Source: JAEUMD01 sp050250815
Lineage (GTDB): Bacteria; Pseudomonadota; Alphaproteobacteria; Rhizobiales; Hyphomicrobiaceae
Length of the DNA: 64,000 nt
Direction of reading: 5' to 3'
Assembly: GCA_050250815.1 (NCBI GenBank)
Contig: JBFWNY010000014.1
Location: forward strand, 25,470-89,469
Shown: positions 1 to 7,669 of the stretch, piece after piece
Layout: each line of letters starts with the position of its first letter
How positions within the stretch are numbered: position 1 is the stretch's first letter
The notes under the pieces: model-generated
Told to the model about the DNA's origin: nothing
The model's database searches: none
Seen by the model: the letters and a program-made list of their open reading frames with translations, nothing else
Made by a program: the position numbers and the translations under genes

Positions 1-182
1 GCACGCCCAAGGAGCGAATATCGCTCGGGCATGGCAATACCTTCCAATGTCGACGTAGTGATATGGAGACGGCGCGCCGCCTCCTCGCAAAAAATCGCTA
101 AGTGCGATGATTGCGGATGATTCGGTGGAGCAAGACGAGCCGAAGAGCACGTCGATCCCCGTCATCCACAGGGATGATCGCG

Positions 183-407
183 TCAGCGCTTGCGAACGGG
201 GGCGTTGCCCGAACCTTTCATGAGCCCGATGGCGTGCAGGCAATCGCGCTCATTGAAGTAGGCTTCAGACGATACAGCGATCGCCTCATGGTTGCCGGCG
301 TACGCGACCCACCGCCACTGACGGCCGGAATCTTGATAGTATTCGTAGTACATGCCATTCTCCGTTTGGTCGGGCGTTGGCAGGTTTCCTAGGCCGTTAG
401 CCGACAC
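183..407 (-). CDS. DUF1508 (YegP-like) small protein
   Basis: The 74-residue product carries one DUF1508/YegP-type repeat: an aromatic strand (MYYEYYQDSGRQWRW), then a second strand with AIAVSSEAYF and a helix ending in AIGLMKG. This layout matches the short beta-beta-beta-alpha module of YegP-like proteins, whose function is unknown. Bacterial members usually have one or two copies, so this is a single-repeat form. It lies in the proposed genomic island left of the CRISPR remnant. A strong palindrome sits just upstream of its start. The role is unassigned; the family call is by motif resemblance only. Confidence 0.6.
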   Translation of the reverse strand: MSANGLGNLPTPDQTENGMYYEYYQDSGRQWRWVAYAGNHEAIAVSSEAYFNERDCLHAIGLMKGSGNAPVRKR

Positions 408-416
408 CCTGGCTTC

Positions 417-454
417 GAAACAGCCAGCAGGGGCGTGCCCCTGCTGGCTGTTTC
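417..454. terminator. Perfect 18-bp-arm palindrome
   Basis: The arms GAAACAGCCAGCAGGGGC and GCCCCTGCTGGCTGTTTC are perfect inverted repeats separated by GT. The A-rich and T-rich ends would give a stem ending in UUUC on either strand, so it could act as a bidirectional terminator between the DUF1508 gene and the CRISPR side. It is also symmetrical enough to be a recombination or protein-binding site. No gene reads into it from the left in this window. Confidence 0.45.
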
Positions 455-562
455 TATATGCAGCGAGCTGTTGATGATGTCAAGCCCCTTAAACCCCAAC
501 TAGCTTAGTAATATCGCCGCGCCCGCTGCATATTCGTTTGGCGCGCCGACATGGGCGACAAA

Positions 563-711
563 ACAAGCCCCGCGTGTGCGGGGAACGTGCTCGGCGCCGG
601 AATGGATCAAGTCCATCACGTTCACAAGCCCCGCGTGTGCGGGGAACGTGCCCTACTCGGTCGGAGTATCACCCCAACTAGCGGTTCAGCTCCGCGTGTG
701 CGGAGATCGGG
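563..711 (-). CRISPR. Three-repeat remnant of a type I-E-like CRISPR array
   Basis: Two identical 27-nt copies (563-589 and 624-650) and one diverged copy (685-711) lie at an exact 61-nt period, the spacing of type I-E arrays (29-nt repeat plus 32-nt spacer). On the minus strand the core is GTTCCCCGCACACGCGGGG, a known I-E style hairpin repeat, so the array reads in the same direction as cas3. The third copy keeps the palindrome with a paired change in the stem and keeps a CGGTTCA handle like other I-E repeats. It begins about 6 nt after the cas3 stop codon. No leader and no cas1, cas2 or Cascade genes are visible. Confidence 0.8.
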
Positions 712-717
712 CGAGGC

Positions 718-3399
718 TTACGCGAAGCGCAGCCCCAGCCGCTTGTCGTAAAGCACGGTCATCGCCGTGCCGTCCATCGAAACCACACCGCGCCAGCCCG
801 CTGCCCCATCAGTCTCGAGGAGCAGGAGCGGCATCTCGCGCTCCCACTCCGGCCATCTGCTCTTGGCGTCTTCCACCAGCGGCGCGAGAAGCCGCTTCGG
901 CCTCGGCACCCCATTGGCCGCCGTGGCGCGGATGCCCACCTCCGACAGCGCCCACGCCCGGGCGGGCTTGTCGTCCGCATAGTATGGAACGAGGCGACCG
1001 GCTTCGAGGCGCGCCAGGCGGAACACGGTGACCTCCTCGCCCAGCCGCGTCGGCGTGATGGTGTCCGAGGTCCATACCCCCGGCGCGCCACCATAGCCCA
1101 TATTGAGCTTCAGCAGGTTGGCATTGGCGAACGAGCGGGCCGCACTATCCTCGCCGGTGCGCTGCTGCGAAGCGGCACGTAACGGTTCCGGAATGTCGTC
1201 GAACCGGTCCGGGCCGTAAACCGCCTCGACAAGCCCGCGCACACCGCCGGGCGTGTCGATGACCTCCGCTTTGACGAGCATCTGGGCGCTCCGCCAGACG
1301 ATGCCGTGATGCGAGTAGACGGCGGCCGTCCGCTTCGAGATCTGATGAAGCCACTCTTTCGTCGCGACCTTCTGCGGGTCAGGCGACAGTACGCACAGCT
1401 CTCGCACCACATCTGGCCGGGCTGTGCGCTCGCCATGCCGCCACAAGCGCCCCGCCCGCTGGATCACGAGATCGATCGGCGCAAGGTCTGTCACCATGGC
1501 ATCGACATCGTAGTCGAGCGACTGCTCGAGGATTTGCGTGCCGACGACGACGAAACCCGCGCGGCGGCCCGTAGCGTCCTCGCGACCCAGCGTCCTCGTA
1601 ACCTCCTTCTCGCGGTCGAGGCGATCGCCCATGGCGAAGCGAGCATGCAGCAAGACCGGGGTGAGACCACGCGCCTCCAACGCGCCTATGGCCTCGATTG
1701 CATCGTCGACGGCATTGCGAATCCACGCGACCGCGCACCCGCGCGCTGCCATCTCCACGACATGATCGACGGCCTGTTCGATCGCACTCAGCCGCCTCAC
1801 AGCGAGGGTGCGCCGGCGATCCGCTCGCGTTGGAAGGGCCTGCGCCGATTGAGACGCTGCGGATACGAGCGTCAGCAGCGGATAATCTGCGACGTCGAGC
1901 CTCGGGTACGTGACGCCGAGCCCCTTGGCGAAGGCCGCGGACAGCGCGTGCCGCAGGGCCGCCGGCAGCGTGGCCGACAGCACGACCGCCGAGCCGCCAA
2001 GCGCCGCATGGAACTCGAGCAGACGCTCCATCTCACGGCTCATGTACGCATCGTAGGCGTGTGCCTCGTCGATGATAAGCACCTTGTCTGCCAAGCCCCA
2101 CAGTCGTAGCGCCTGATGCTTGGACGGGAGGACGGACAGAAGTGCCTGATCGATTGTCCCGACACCGACTTGTGCGAGGAACGCCTTGCGCCGGTCGTCC
2201 GCGATCCAAGCCGCGCACGTGGCGCCGGCCCCGTCCTCGTAGCCGTCGTCGGTCGGGCGCGCCTCCAGGATCGAGTCGGCGAAGCGGTCGTTGAGCACTC
2301 TCTTGCCGTGCGACAGCACGAGCGAGGGACGCGCGCCGTCGGCGTACAGGCGGCCGTAGATCGCGGCCAAGCGGTCGTACATGGCATTGGCCGTGGCCAT
2401 TGTGGGCAGCGCAAAATAGAGCCCGTCGGCGCGCCTGGATTGCATGAGCCGGGCGGCCAGCAATAGCGCGGCCTCCGTCTTGCCGGATCCGGTCACGTCC
2501 TCGACGATGGCGAGGAGAGGGCCGTCAGGAAGTTCACAGTCTGCTAGGGCACATTGCAGGGGGCTCAGTCGATCGGCGATGTCCGGGACGAGGCGGGCGG
2601 GCGCGACGTCGACTGCCGGGAGGCTGGCCAGAAGGCCTGCATGCCCGATCGCGCAACGGGCCCTGGATTTCGCGACCTGCCAGTACGTTCGGAGATCGGC
2701 CGGCGGTGGCACATACGGGAACCAGTCGCGGTTCGACCCTGCCCAATCGGCGGCGACAGTGAGCCCGCACAGCAGCCACGACAGCATCTCGAGGTGGCCG
2801 GCCGGCGGCTGCGGCACCGGCGCGACGGGCCCAAGAAGCGCGCACACGTCCCGGGCGAACGCGTTCGCGGCACGGAGGCTTCGCCAGTCGGTGAATGCAC
2901 CGATGTCGCGTGCTCCGTCATTGGCCGGCCGGCCATGATGGCCCGTCACCGCAGCCCAGAGCGTGCCCAGGTCGCTCGGAACCCAGTCGCCAGTCGCCTG
3001 GCCGAGCAACGAAAGCAATTCCAACTCGTTGCGCATGGCGAAGCCGTCCGCGTCATGACGGCTTGGCGGCGGCTCCTTGTGCACGCCGAGCACTGTGCCG
3101 ACGCCGCAATCGCCAATCCAGGCCTCCTCGCTCTTGGCCTGAAAGTCGCGCATGAACTTTCCGACGTCATGCAACGCGACGAGGCTAACCAGGAACCGGC
3201 GTGCGTTTTCCTGCGAAGTGCCGAGCAGGCCCGCCAAGCCAACAAGTCTGCGCGGGTGGGCTTCGAGCAGGGCGTCAGCGCACGCCGCCACGTCAAGGCT
3301 GTGACAGACGAGCGGGTGCCACGCCGGCTCGTCCGGCCGTTTGCCTCCGGCCTTGCCCCAGAAGGCAAAAAAGGTCGGTCGATCAATTTCGTTGGGCAT
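718..3399 (-). CDS. cas3: Type I-E CRISPR nuclease-helicase Cas3
   Basis: This 893-residue protein has the Cas3 layout. The N-terminal HD nuclease shows HD at 77-78 in ALHDVGKFMRDFQ, a GHH motif near 153 and ADWAGS near 217. The SF2 helicase that follows has TGSGKT at 303-308, DEAH at 444-447 and a motif VI QRAGRLWRHGE. In type I-E systems Cas3 is recruited by target-bound Cascade and degrades foreign DNA. Length and both ends look intact, starting MPNEIDRPTFFAFWGK and ending in LGLRFA. The genes that normally follow (cse1, cse2, cas7, cas5, cas6e, cas1, cas2) are absent; the CRISPR remnant begins right after the stop. It may be inert, act with Cascade encoded elsewhere, or have been reused. 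Confidence 0.93.
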   Translation of the reverse strand: MPNEIDRPTFFAFWGKAGGKRPDEPAWHPLVCHSLDVAACADALLEAHPRRLVGLAGLLGTSQENARRFLVSLVALHDVGKFMRDFQAKSEEAWIGDCGVGTVLGVHKEPPPSRHDADGFAMRNELELLSLLGQATGDWVPSDLGTLWAAVTGHHGRPANDGARDIGAFTDWRSLRAANAFARDVCALLGPVAPVPQPPAGHLEMLSWLLCGLTVAADWAGSNRDWFPYVPPPADLRTYWQVAKSRARCAIGHAGLLASLPAVDVAPARLVPDIADRLSPLQCALADCELPDGPLLAIVEDVTGSGKTEAALLLAARLMQSRRADGLYFALPTMATANAMYDRLAAIYGRLYADGARPSLVLSHGKRVLNDRFADSILEARPTDDGYEDGAGATCAAWIADDRRKAFLAQVGVGTIDQALLSVLPSKHQALRLWGLADKVLIIDEAHAYDAYMSREMERLLEFHAALGGSAVVLSATLPAALRHALSAAFAKGLGVTYPRLDVADYPLLTLVSAASQSAQALPTRADRRRTLAVRRLSAIEQAVDHVVEMAARGCAVAWIRNAVDDAIEAIGALEARGLTPVLLHARFAMGDRLDREKEVTRTLGREDATGRRAGFVVVGTQILEQSLDYDVDAMVTDLAPIDLVIQRAGRLWRHGERTARPDVVRELCVLSPDPQKVATKEWLHQISKRTAAVYSHHGIVWRSAQMLVKAEVIDTPGGVRGLVEAVYGPDRFDDIPEPLRAASQQRTGEDSAARSFANANLLKLNMGYGGAPGVWTSDTITPTRLGEEVTVFRLARLEAGRLVPYYADDKPARAWALSEVGIRATAANGVPRPKRLLAPLVEDAKSRWPEWEREMPLLLLETDGAAGWRGVVSMDGTAMTVLYDKRLGLRFA

Positions 3400-3577
3400 G
3401 CTGGTGGGCCAAAGATGTGCTCTTAGGTGGCGAGACTACAGCAAGACCTGATCGGTGATGCAATACGGTGCATTGCAGACGCTGCCGGCAGACCTCCCAG
3501 TCGGTCTGATCCTGTGCCAGTCGACGACCGCTTCTGGGATCGCACGGCCATCAGACCAACTCGCATGCTCCCCTTCC

Positions 3578-4693
3578 CTAGCCTGCGCTTGGCGCAGGAA
3601 GTGCAGGTACGCTCCTCAGACGAAATCCTCGATACCCTGTTGCGGTTTTTTGAACACATCCTCCGAGATCGCGCTCGCAGATCGCATCCAGGGTTTCCGC
3701 GAACAACGACGGCGGCGGGACCTCGCAATTCTTGCCTTCACACCAATCGCGGAAGTCCGAGAAGAGTGACACTGTCGTCACGTGGGCCCGGTCATCCGGC
3801 TCGATGCGAGCGGCCATGTACTCGTAGATGTCGGGGGTTTCGCGAAGAGCCTCGGTCGACCGCGACGTGTCGCGACCTGTCGCGACAGCGTCGAAGCGCC
3901 CAATCGCTGCGTAGTCGTACAAAACCACGGGAGCAAACGCGCTGATGATCTCGATCATCGCAACCGTCAGCAGGACAACGGCGAGGTCGACGTCTTCGGC
4001 GGCGAGAAGTCCGCGTGTGAGCCGAGCAATGAGCTGCGCTTGAGGATCTGCCTCGAGGCTTCCGCCCCGTTCGCGAAGGCGCGAGATCTTTGTGCGCAGT
4101 TTGGAAATCTCTTCATCTAGATGTGCGGCCTCAGCTGCGCTCGCGCGATCCGCCTTCAGTTCCGCAACCTCGGCGCAGGCGGCTCGCGTTCGCCAGTGAT
4201 CTTTGGTGCAATTCCCGGAGAGGAGAGCGACGGTGCCAGCGCGCCCGATGGGTCGCATGAATACAACGTCGATCGCGCGATCAATCTCATCGGGTCTGCG
4301 CGTTTCGCTGATCGTCGCGCGGCGGCGTTTGAGTTCGTCAAGCTGCTCAACGGTTGACCTGTAGGTGAGCGCCGTCGCCTCTCGGTTGCCGACAACACCG
4401 CTACGGTTTTGGGCTGCGAGTCCGAGCGCGGCAGTGATGGCGAACGACGCGCATGCCATCCACACGACGCTTGCGAGACCGGCCGACAGGAAGCGCCGAT
4501 ACCGCACAAGCGTCACGATGAAGATGGGACCCAATCCTTTCCAGAGGTCGGCGGCCACCGCGAGTGTTGCAAACACATGGGACTCGATCGGCGTCCGTCC
4601 GAAGCCGTAGCCGGCGAGGTAGTTGATGGTTGCCGAAGCCCCGAGCGTCAGCGCCCAAACCAACCAACCGATTGCGACGGCAATGCGCGACAT
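3578..4693 (-). CDS. Membrane protein with coiled coil, mobile-element type
   Basis: The product is about 371 residues. It begins with several hydrophobic segments in the first about 110 residues, then a charged alpha-helical stretch (EVAELKADRASAAEAAHLDEEISKL) likely to form a coiled coil. Another hydrophobic segment (VVLLTVAMIEIISAFAPVVLYDY) follows, then a cytoplasmic tail. The tail, with FSDFRDWCEGKNCEVPPPSLF, resembles the winged-helix tail of phage/plasmid primase-helicases; this is inference. Its ATG at 4693 lies 3 nt after the stop of the ribbon-helix-helix gene, with an in-frame GTG at 4696, so it is the last gene of the AlpA-ParA-RHH operon. The function is unknown; I infer a role in element maintenance or transfer. 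Confidence 0.65.
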   Translation of the reverse strand: MSRIAVAIGWLVWALTLGASATINYLAGYGFGRTPIESHVFATLAVAADLWKGLGPIFIVTLVRYRRFLSAGLASVVWMACASFAITAALGLAAQNRSGVVGNREATALTYRSTVEQLDELKRRRATISETRRPDEIDRAIDVVFMRPIGRAGTVALLSGNCTKDHWRTRAACAEVAELKADRASAAEAAHLDEEISKLRTKISRLRERGGSLEADPQAQLIARLTRGLLAAEDVDLAVVLLTVAMIEIISAFAPVVLYDYAAIGRFDAVATGRDTSRSTEALRETPDIYEYMAARIEPDDRAHVTTVSLFSDFRDWCEGKNCEVPPPSLFAETLDAICERDLGGCVQKTATGYRGFRLRSVPALPAPSAG

Positions 4694-4696
4694 CAC

Positions 4697-4963
4697 TCAG
4701 AGATCCGGTAGCGCGCCGTGTTCTTTTTCATAGAGCGCGATCGCCTCGATGATGACGTCGGAGAGCGAAATATCATCGCGCGCCGCCAACATGCGTACCC
4801 GCTTCTTGATGCTCGGCGGCACGCGCACGTTGAGTTGCTCGGTGCGATCAGTCTTCTCCCGCGCATGCGGCGCCGGCAGCGACAAGTTGCCTCCTGCGGC
4901 CTCCGGCGGCGGAGGCAACCCGAACATGGACTGCACGGCCTTCTTGGCGTCGGTCTTGCTCAT
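4697..4963 (-). CDS. Ribbon-helix-helix DNA-binding partner of ParA
   Basis: The 88-residue protein has a proline-rich, flexible N-terminus. Its C-terminal half fits a MetJ/Arc ribbon-helix-helix: a strand TEQLNVRVPP followed by two helices (SIKKRVRMLAARDD and LSDVIIEAIALYEKE). Such proteins commonly act as the centromere-binding or repressor partner of a short ParA. Here the gene overlaps the 3' end of parA by 4 nt, which indicates translational coupling. I infer that the pair forms a partition or stabilisation module for the integrated element. Confidence 0.78.
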   Translation of the reverse strand: MSKTDAKKAVQSMFGLPPPPEAAGGNLSLPAPHAREKTDRTEQLNVRVPPSIKKRVRMLAARDDISLSDVIIEAIALYEKEHGALPDL

Positions 4964-5649
4964 TTTGAAATCCTGGATCTTGGCGTACCGCGTTGCGTTG
5001 CCTCTTGCAGCGTCTTCGCCTCATCGCCGATGCGCGCGAGCAGCGCCGTGATCAAGTCGTCGGCGCGCTGGTTCAAATCCTTGTGCGTGGTCTCCGTGAT
5101 CGCGCGGCCCTGGTTCTGGGCGGCGCGATAGGCGGAGCGCTCAGCAATTGCGCCGGGCAGAACCGCGTAGCCTGCCTGTTCCAGATAGGCGCGCGCGTCA
5201 GCTTCCTCACCCGCTGTCAACGTCCGACAGATGGCGAACACCAATCGCGATTTCGGAATGCCGGCGGCAACGAGTTCGTGGAAAAGTAAAATGGCAGGGT
5301 AAAGATCATCGAGGCTCGGACCGGTCGGCTGGACGACAAGGTGTGCGTGCTGTGCAATCGTCAATGTCGATCGATCACTCCGACATGGTGCATCAAGAAT
5401 GATGAGGTCCAGGGATTGGCCGTCCGCGATCGCGGCCTCAGAGGTCCGGTAGCCCTTCACGTCGACCGCTGTTGCGGGGACCTGTGATTGACGAAGACTT
5501 CCCCACCGCATCGCGGTTGCCTGCTGGGGATCAAGATCGGCGATCCGCACTGCGAGCCCCGTAAATTGCACGACGGCGGCGAGCGCGCGCGCCAGTGTCG
5601 ATTTGCCGACACCGCCCTTCTGGCTCACAAAGGCAACCACTATCGGCAT
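4960..5649 (-). CDS. parA: ParA-family partition ATPase
   Basis: This 229-residue protein starts with the deviant Walker A of ParA/MinD ATPases (QKGGVGKSTLARALA, about residues 10-24), followed by IADLDPQQA (Walker A' region) and LIILDAP (Walker B). The size fits small type Ib ParA proteins without an N-terminal DNA-binding domain. Such ATPases bind nonspecific DNA with ATP and position plasmids or excised integrative elements. It is 9 nt downstream of the AlpA-like gene and overlaps the RHH gene by 4 nt, so all four genes likely form one transcript. Confidence 0.9.
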   Translation of the reverse strand: MPIVVAFVSQKGGVGKSTLARALAAVVQFTGLAVRIADLDPQQATAMRWGSLRQSQVPATAVDVKGYRTSEAAIADGQSLDLIILDAPCRSDRSTLTIAQHAHLVVQPTGPSLDDLYPAILLFHELVAAGIPKSRLVFAICRTLTAGEEADARAYLEQAGYAVLPGAIAERSAYRAAQNQGRAITETTHKDLNQRADDLITALLARIGDEAKTLQEATQRGTPRSRISK

Positions 5650-5658
5650 GCGACCCTC

Positions 5659-5883
5659 TTAGTTCGGCGCGCTCGTTTCGGCGCGCTGCTCCAGCCACGC
5701 CATCACCTCATGCAGCCACCAGCCGACGCGGCGCTCGCCGATGCGAAGACGCCGCGGGAACTTGCCGGCTTTCTCGAGCCTCAGGACATGCTGCGGGCTG
5801 TACGGGACAAGGAGCTGCAGCTCCTTCTTGGTGATGATTCTCGGAATGGGTGCCGACATGCGGATCGCTCCGTTCGATGCCAT
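5659..5883 (-). CDS. AlpA-family excisionase/transcription regulator
   Basis: This small helix-turn-helix protein (74 residues from the first ATG) contains IITKKELQLLVPYSPQHVLRLEKAGKFPRRLRIGERRVGWWLHEVMAWLEQ split over recognisable AlpA/MerR-like elements: a KKEL helix, an SPQHVLRLEKAGKFP recognition helix and an R-x-GW-x(4)-V-x-AWL wing. AlpA proteins regulate integrase genes or act as recombination directionality factors of P4-like elements. An internal ATG at 5859 has a better ribosome-binding site (GGAG about 9 nt upstream) and may be the real start. It leads the ParA operon and shares the strand with the integrase. Confidence 0.82.
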   Translation of the reverse strand: MASNGAIRMSAPIPRIITKKELQLLVPYSPQHVLRLEKAGKFPRRLRIGERRVGWWLHEVMAWLEQRAETSAPN

Positions 5884-5910
5884 CCCCCAGAGGCAGGTTT
5901 AACCGCACGA

Positions 5911-5938
5911 TCATTAGCACAGACGGAGAGTAGCTCAA
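5911..5938 (-). promoter_or_regulatory. Candidate sigma-70 promoter of the AlpA-ParA operon
   Basis: On the minus strand TTGAGC (5938-5933) and TAATGA (5916-5911) are separated by 16 nt, in an otherwise A+T-richer stretch between integrase and AlpA gene. Position relative to the AlpA start fits. This is pattern matching only. Confidence 0.35.
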
Positions 5939-6112
5939 GACAAAAGCGTTATGCTAGCACGCTATCATTGGAAAAGCGAAAGCACGATGGCTTCAGGTCG
6001 GCACACGTCTGACCGGCGAAGTGATCCAGAAGCGGTCGGCGGCACGCTGTAGAGACGGGCCAATTGCTGCCGAACTCTTCTTCTTGCGCAGCAACAAGGT
6101 GTGTGATTTCGG

Positions 6113-7300
6113 TCAGGTGTGGACCGGATCGACAGCGACAATGCTCTCGACATGCTTCGCCCATGCTTCGAGCGCCTCCCGCATCTCCGGCAAGTAGGAA
6201 AACCGATTGTAGATCCCGGCGACGCCGCCGAGGCTCCCGCTCGTGTGATTGAGTATCCGCTCGACAACATGCGGCGCCACGCCGAGGCGCGCCATGTGGG
6301 TCGCCGCCGTTCTCCTGAGATCGTGAAGCGTCCAGTCCGCGACGCCGGCGGCCGCGTCGAGACGCCGCTTGGCTTTCGAGAAGCCTGAAAACGTGCGCCC
6401 ATCAGCGCCGCCCGAAGGAAAGACGAACGCGTCGTGCAACTTCGCGCAGCCATCGATGATGGTGAGCGCTTGCGGGGCCAACGGAACGCTATGGGAGCGG
6501 TTCGATTTCGTCGCCTCGGACGGCAGCGTCCAGAGGTTGTCACGCCGATCGATGTCGCACCAGCGCATGCTAGCGACTTCGTTCCGACGCTGGGCCAATA
6601 GGATGAGCAACTGGACCATCCGGCCGAACGGATAGCCGACAGCCTCGGCCGCATCCCAGACCCGAGCGAGTTCCTCTTCCGAGAGCACGCGCTCTCGGGC
6701 AATAACACGCGCCGGCTTCCTAATGCCGGCGCAGGGGCTTTCTTCAACCAGACCGCGCTCGACTGACCAGTTGAAGAACTTGCGGATCGCCGCAAGCGCG
6801 TGGTTGGCGGCGCTCGGCGCTCCGTTCGCCATGACGCCTTCGATCACGTCCACTATGTCTTGCTTGGTGATGTCACGAATATCACGGCTGGCCCAGCGGC
6901 GCACAAACTGCTGTCGGAGAACCCGCTCCGTCTCCTTCGCAGTGACAGCGCGATTATGCCTCTGGCAGTGCTGAGCCACAAAGGCTGAAATGGCATCGTC
7001 GAACCGACGAGAGTTCCGTCCGGTCTCTTTGATCGCGGAGGGATCGCCGCCATCGCTCACCGTCTTCAGGGCATCAAGGGCCTTCCGTCTGGCATCAGAC
7101 AGCGACAGCGTCGGGTACCGTCCAAGTGTAAGACGCCGCGGCCGGCCGCGATGCCGGTAGACCAGAATGAACGACTTGGTGCCCTTGCCGGAGGCCCTCA
7201 CGCCAAAGCCCGGGATCTTGCTATCCCAGATTTCGACGCGTTCTCTGGTTCCTACGACGAGCTTGCGGATGGCAATATCCGTGAGCGGCTGGCCGACCAT
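6113..7300 (-). CDS. int: P4-type tyrosine integrase
   Basis: The protein is 395 residues from the ATG at 7300, which has AGAGGA about 9 nt upstream; an ATG at 7345 lacks such a site. The N-terminal DUF4102-like arm-binding domain includes IWDSKIPGFGVRASGKGTKS and LGRYPTLSLSDAR. A core-binding SAM-like domain follows, then the catalytic domain with Arg in LLAQRRNEV (about 238), HDLR at 326-329, His in LNHTSG (352) and Tyr in GIYNRFSY (364). All catalytic residues are present, so it should be active. P4-type integrases commonly target tRNA 3' ends, matching the tRNA-Thr fragment that lies about 180 nt upstream of its start. Confidence 0.95.
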   Translation of the reverse strand: MVGQPLTDIAIRKLVVGTRERVEIWDSKIPGFGVRASGKGTKSFILVYRHRGRPRRLTLGRYPTLSLSDARRKALDALKTVSDGGDPSAIKETGRNSRRFDDAISAFVAQHCQRHNRAVTAKETERVLRQQFVRRWASRDIRDITKQDIVDVIEGVMANGAPSAANHALAAIRKFFNWSVERGLVEESPCAGIRKPARVIARERVLSEEELARVWDAAEAVGYPFGRMVQLLILLAQRRNEVASMRWCDIDRRDNLWTLPSEATKSNRSHSVPLAPQALTIIDGCAKLHDAFVFPSGGADGRTFSGFSKAKRRLDAAAGVADWTLHDLRRTAATHMARLGVAPHVVERILNHTSGSLGGVAGIYNRFSYLPEMREALEAWAKHVESIVAVDPVHT

Positions 7301-7480
7301 CTGTCCAATCCTCTGATGCTCTTGAGGTCCCAAACTGGGTAGCATATGGGTAGCAGAATTGCACGCGCTTGACGGTTCTAATGCGTTCCCAAAAAATCTC
7401 TTAGCTATCAGGAATAGCTAGATAAATATCACACTACTGTTCTGCAGTGTTCTTGCCAGAAAAGCCTGTGTATTTTTTGC

Positions 7481-7522
7481 GTAATCAGGGGGTCGGGGGT
7501 TCGAGTCCCTCAGCCGGCACCA
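7481..7522 (+). other. attR-like tRNA-Thr 3' fragment
   Basis: These 42 nt equal the 3' part of a tRNA from the anticodon loop to CCA: GTAATCAG (3' anticodon arm), the T-arm GGGGG-TTCGAGT-CCCTC, the acceptor strand AGCCGGC and ACCA. The pattern matches tRNA-Thr(TGT) of alphaproteobacteria, recalled not searched. No 5' half exists upstream, where sequence becomes A+T-rich and unrelated. It therefore marks the right attachment site of an element integrated at the anticodon-loop crossover, with the intact tRNA expected beyond the left edge of the window. Confidence 0.82.
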
Positions 7523-7669
7523 GCAATCCGACACGAAATGTGCCTCTTTCGGGGGCGGCCCTGTGGCCGACGGTTGACGTGCCGCCGACAGGCCGTCAGG
7601 TCTGTCTGGCGTGACCCATGCTAGTTCTCGCGCCACCCGACCAAGCGCGCAACCGACCAAGGATGAAGC

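Noticed and set aside
1306..2109. Long open frame on the plus strand inside cas3
   Set aside because: Arg/His-rich antisense shadow of a GC-rich gene; no motif, no start signal, and cas3 on the other strand is unambiguous.
7481..7522. Possible complete tRNA gene
   Set aside because: Only the 3' part from the anticodon loop is present; upstream sequence cannot form the 5' acceptor, D-arm or anticodon arm.
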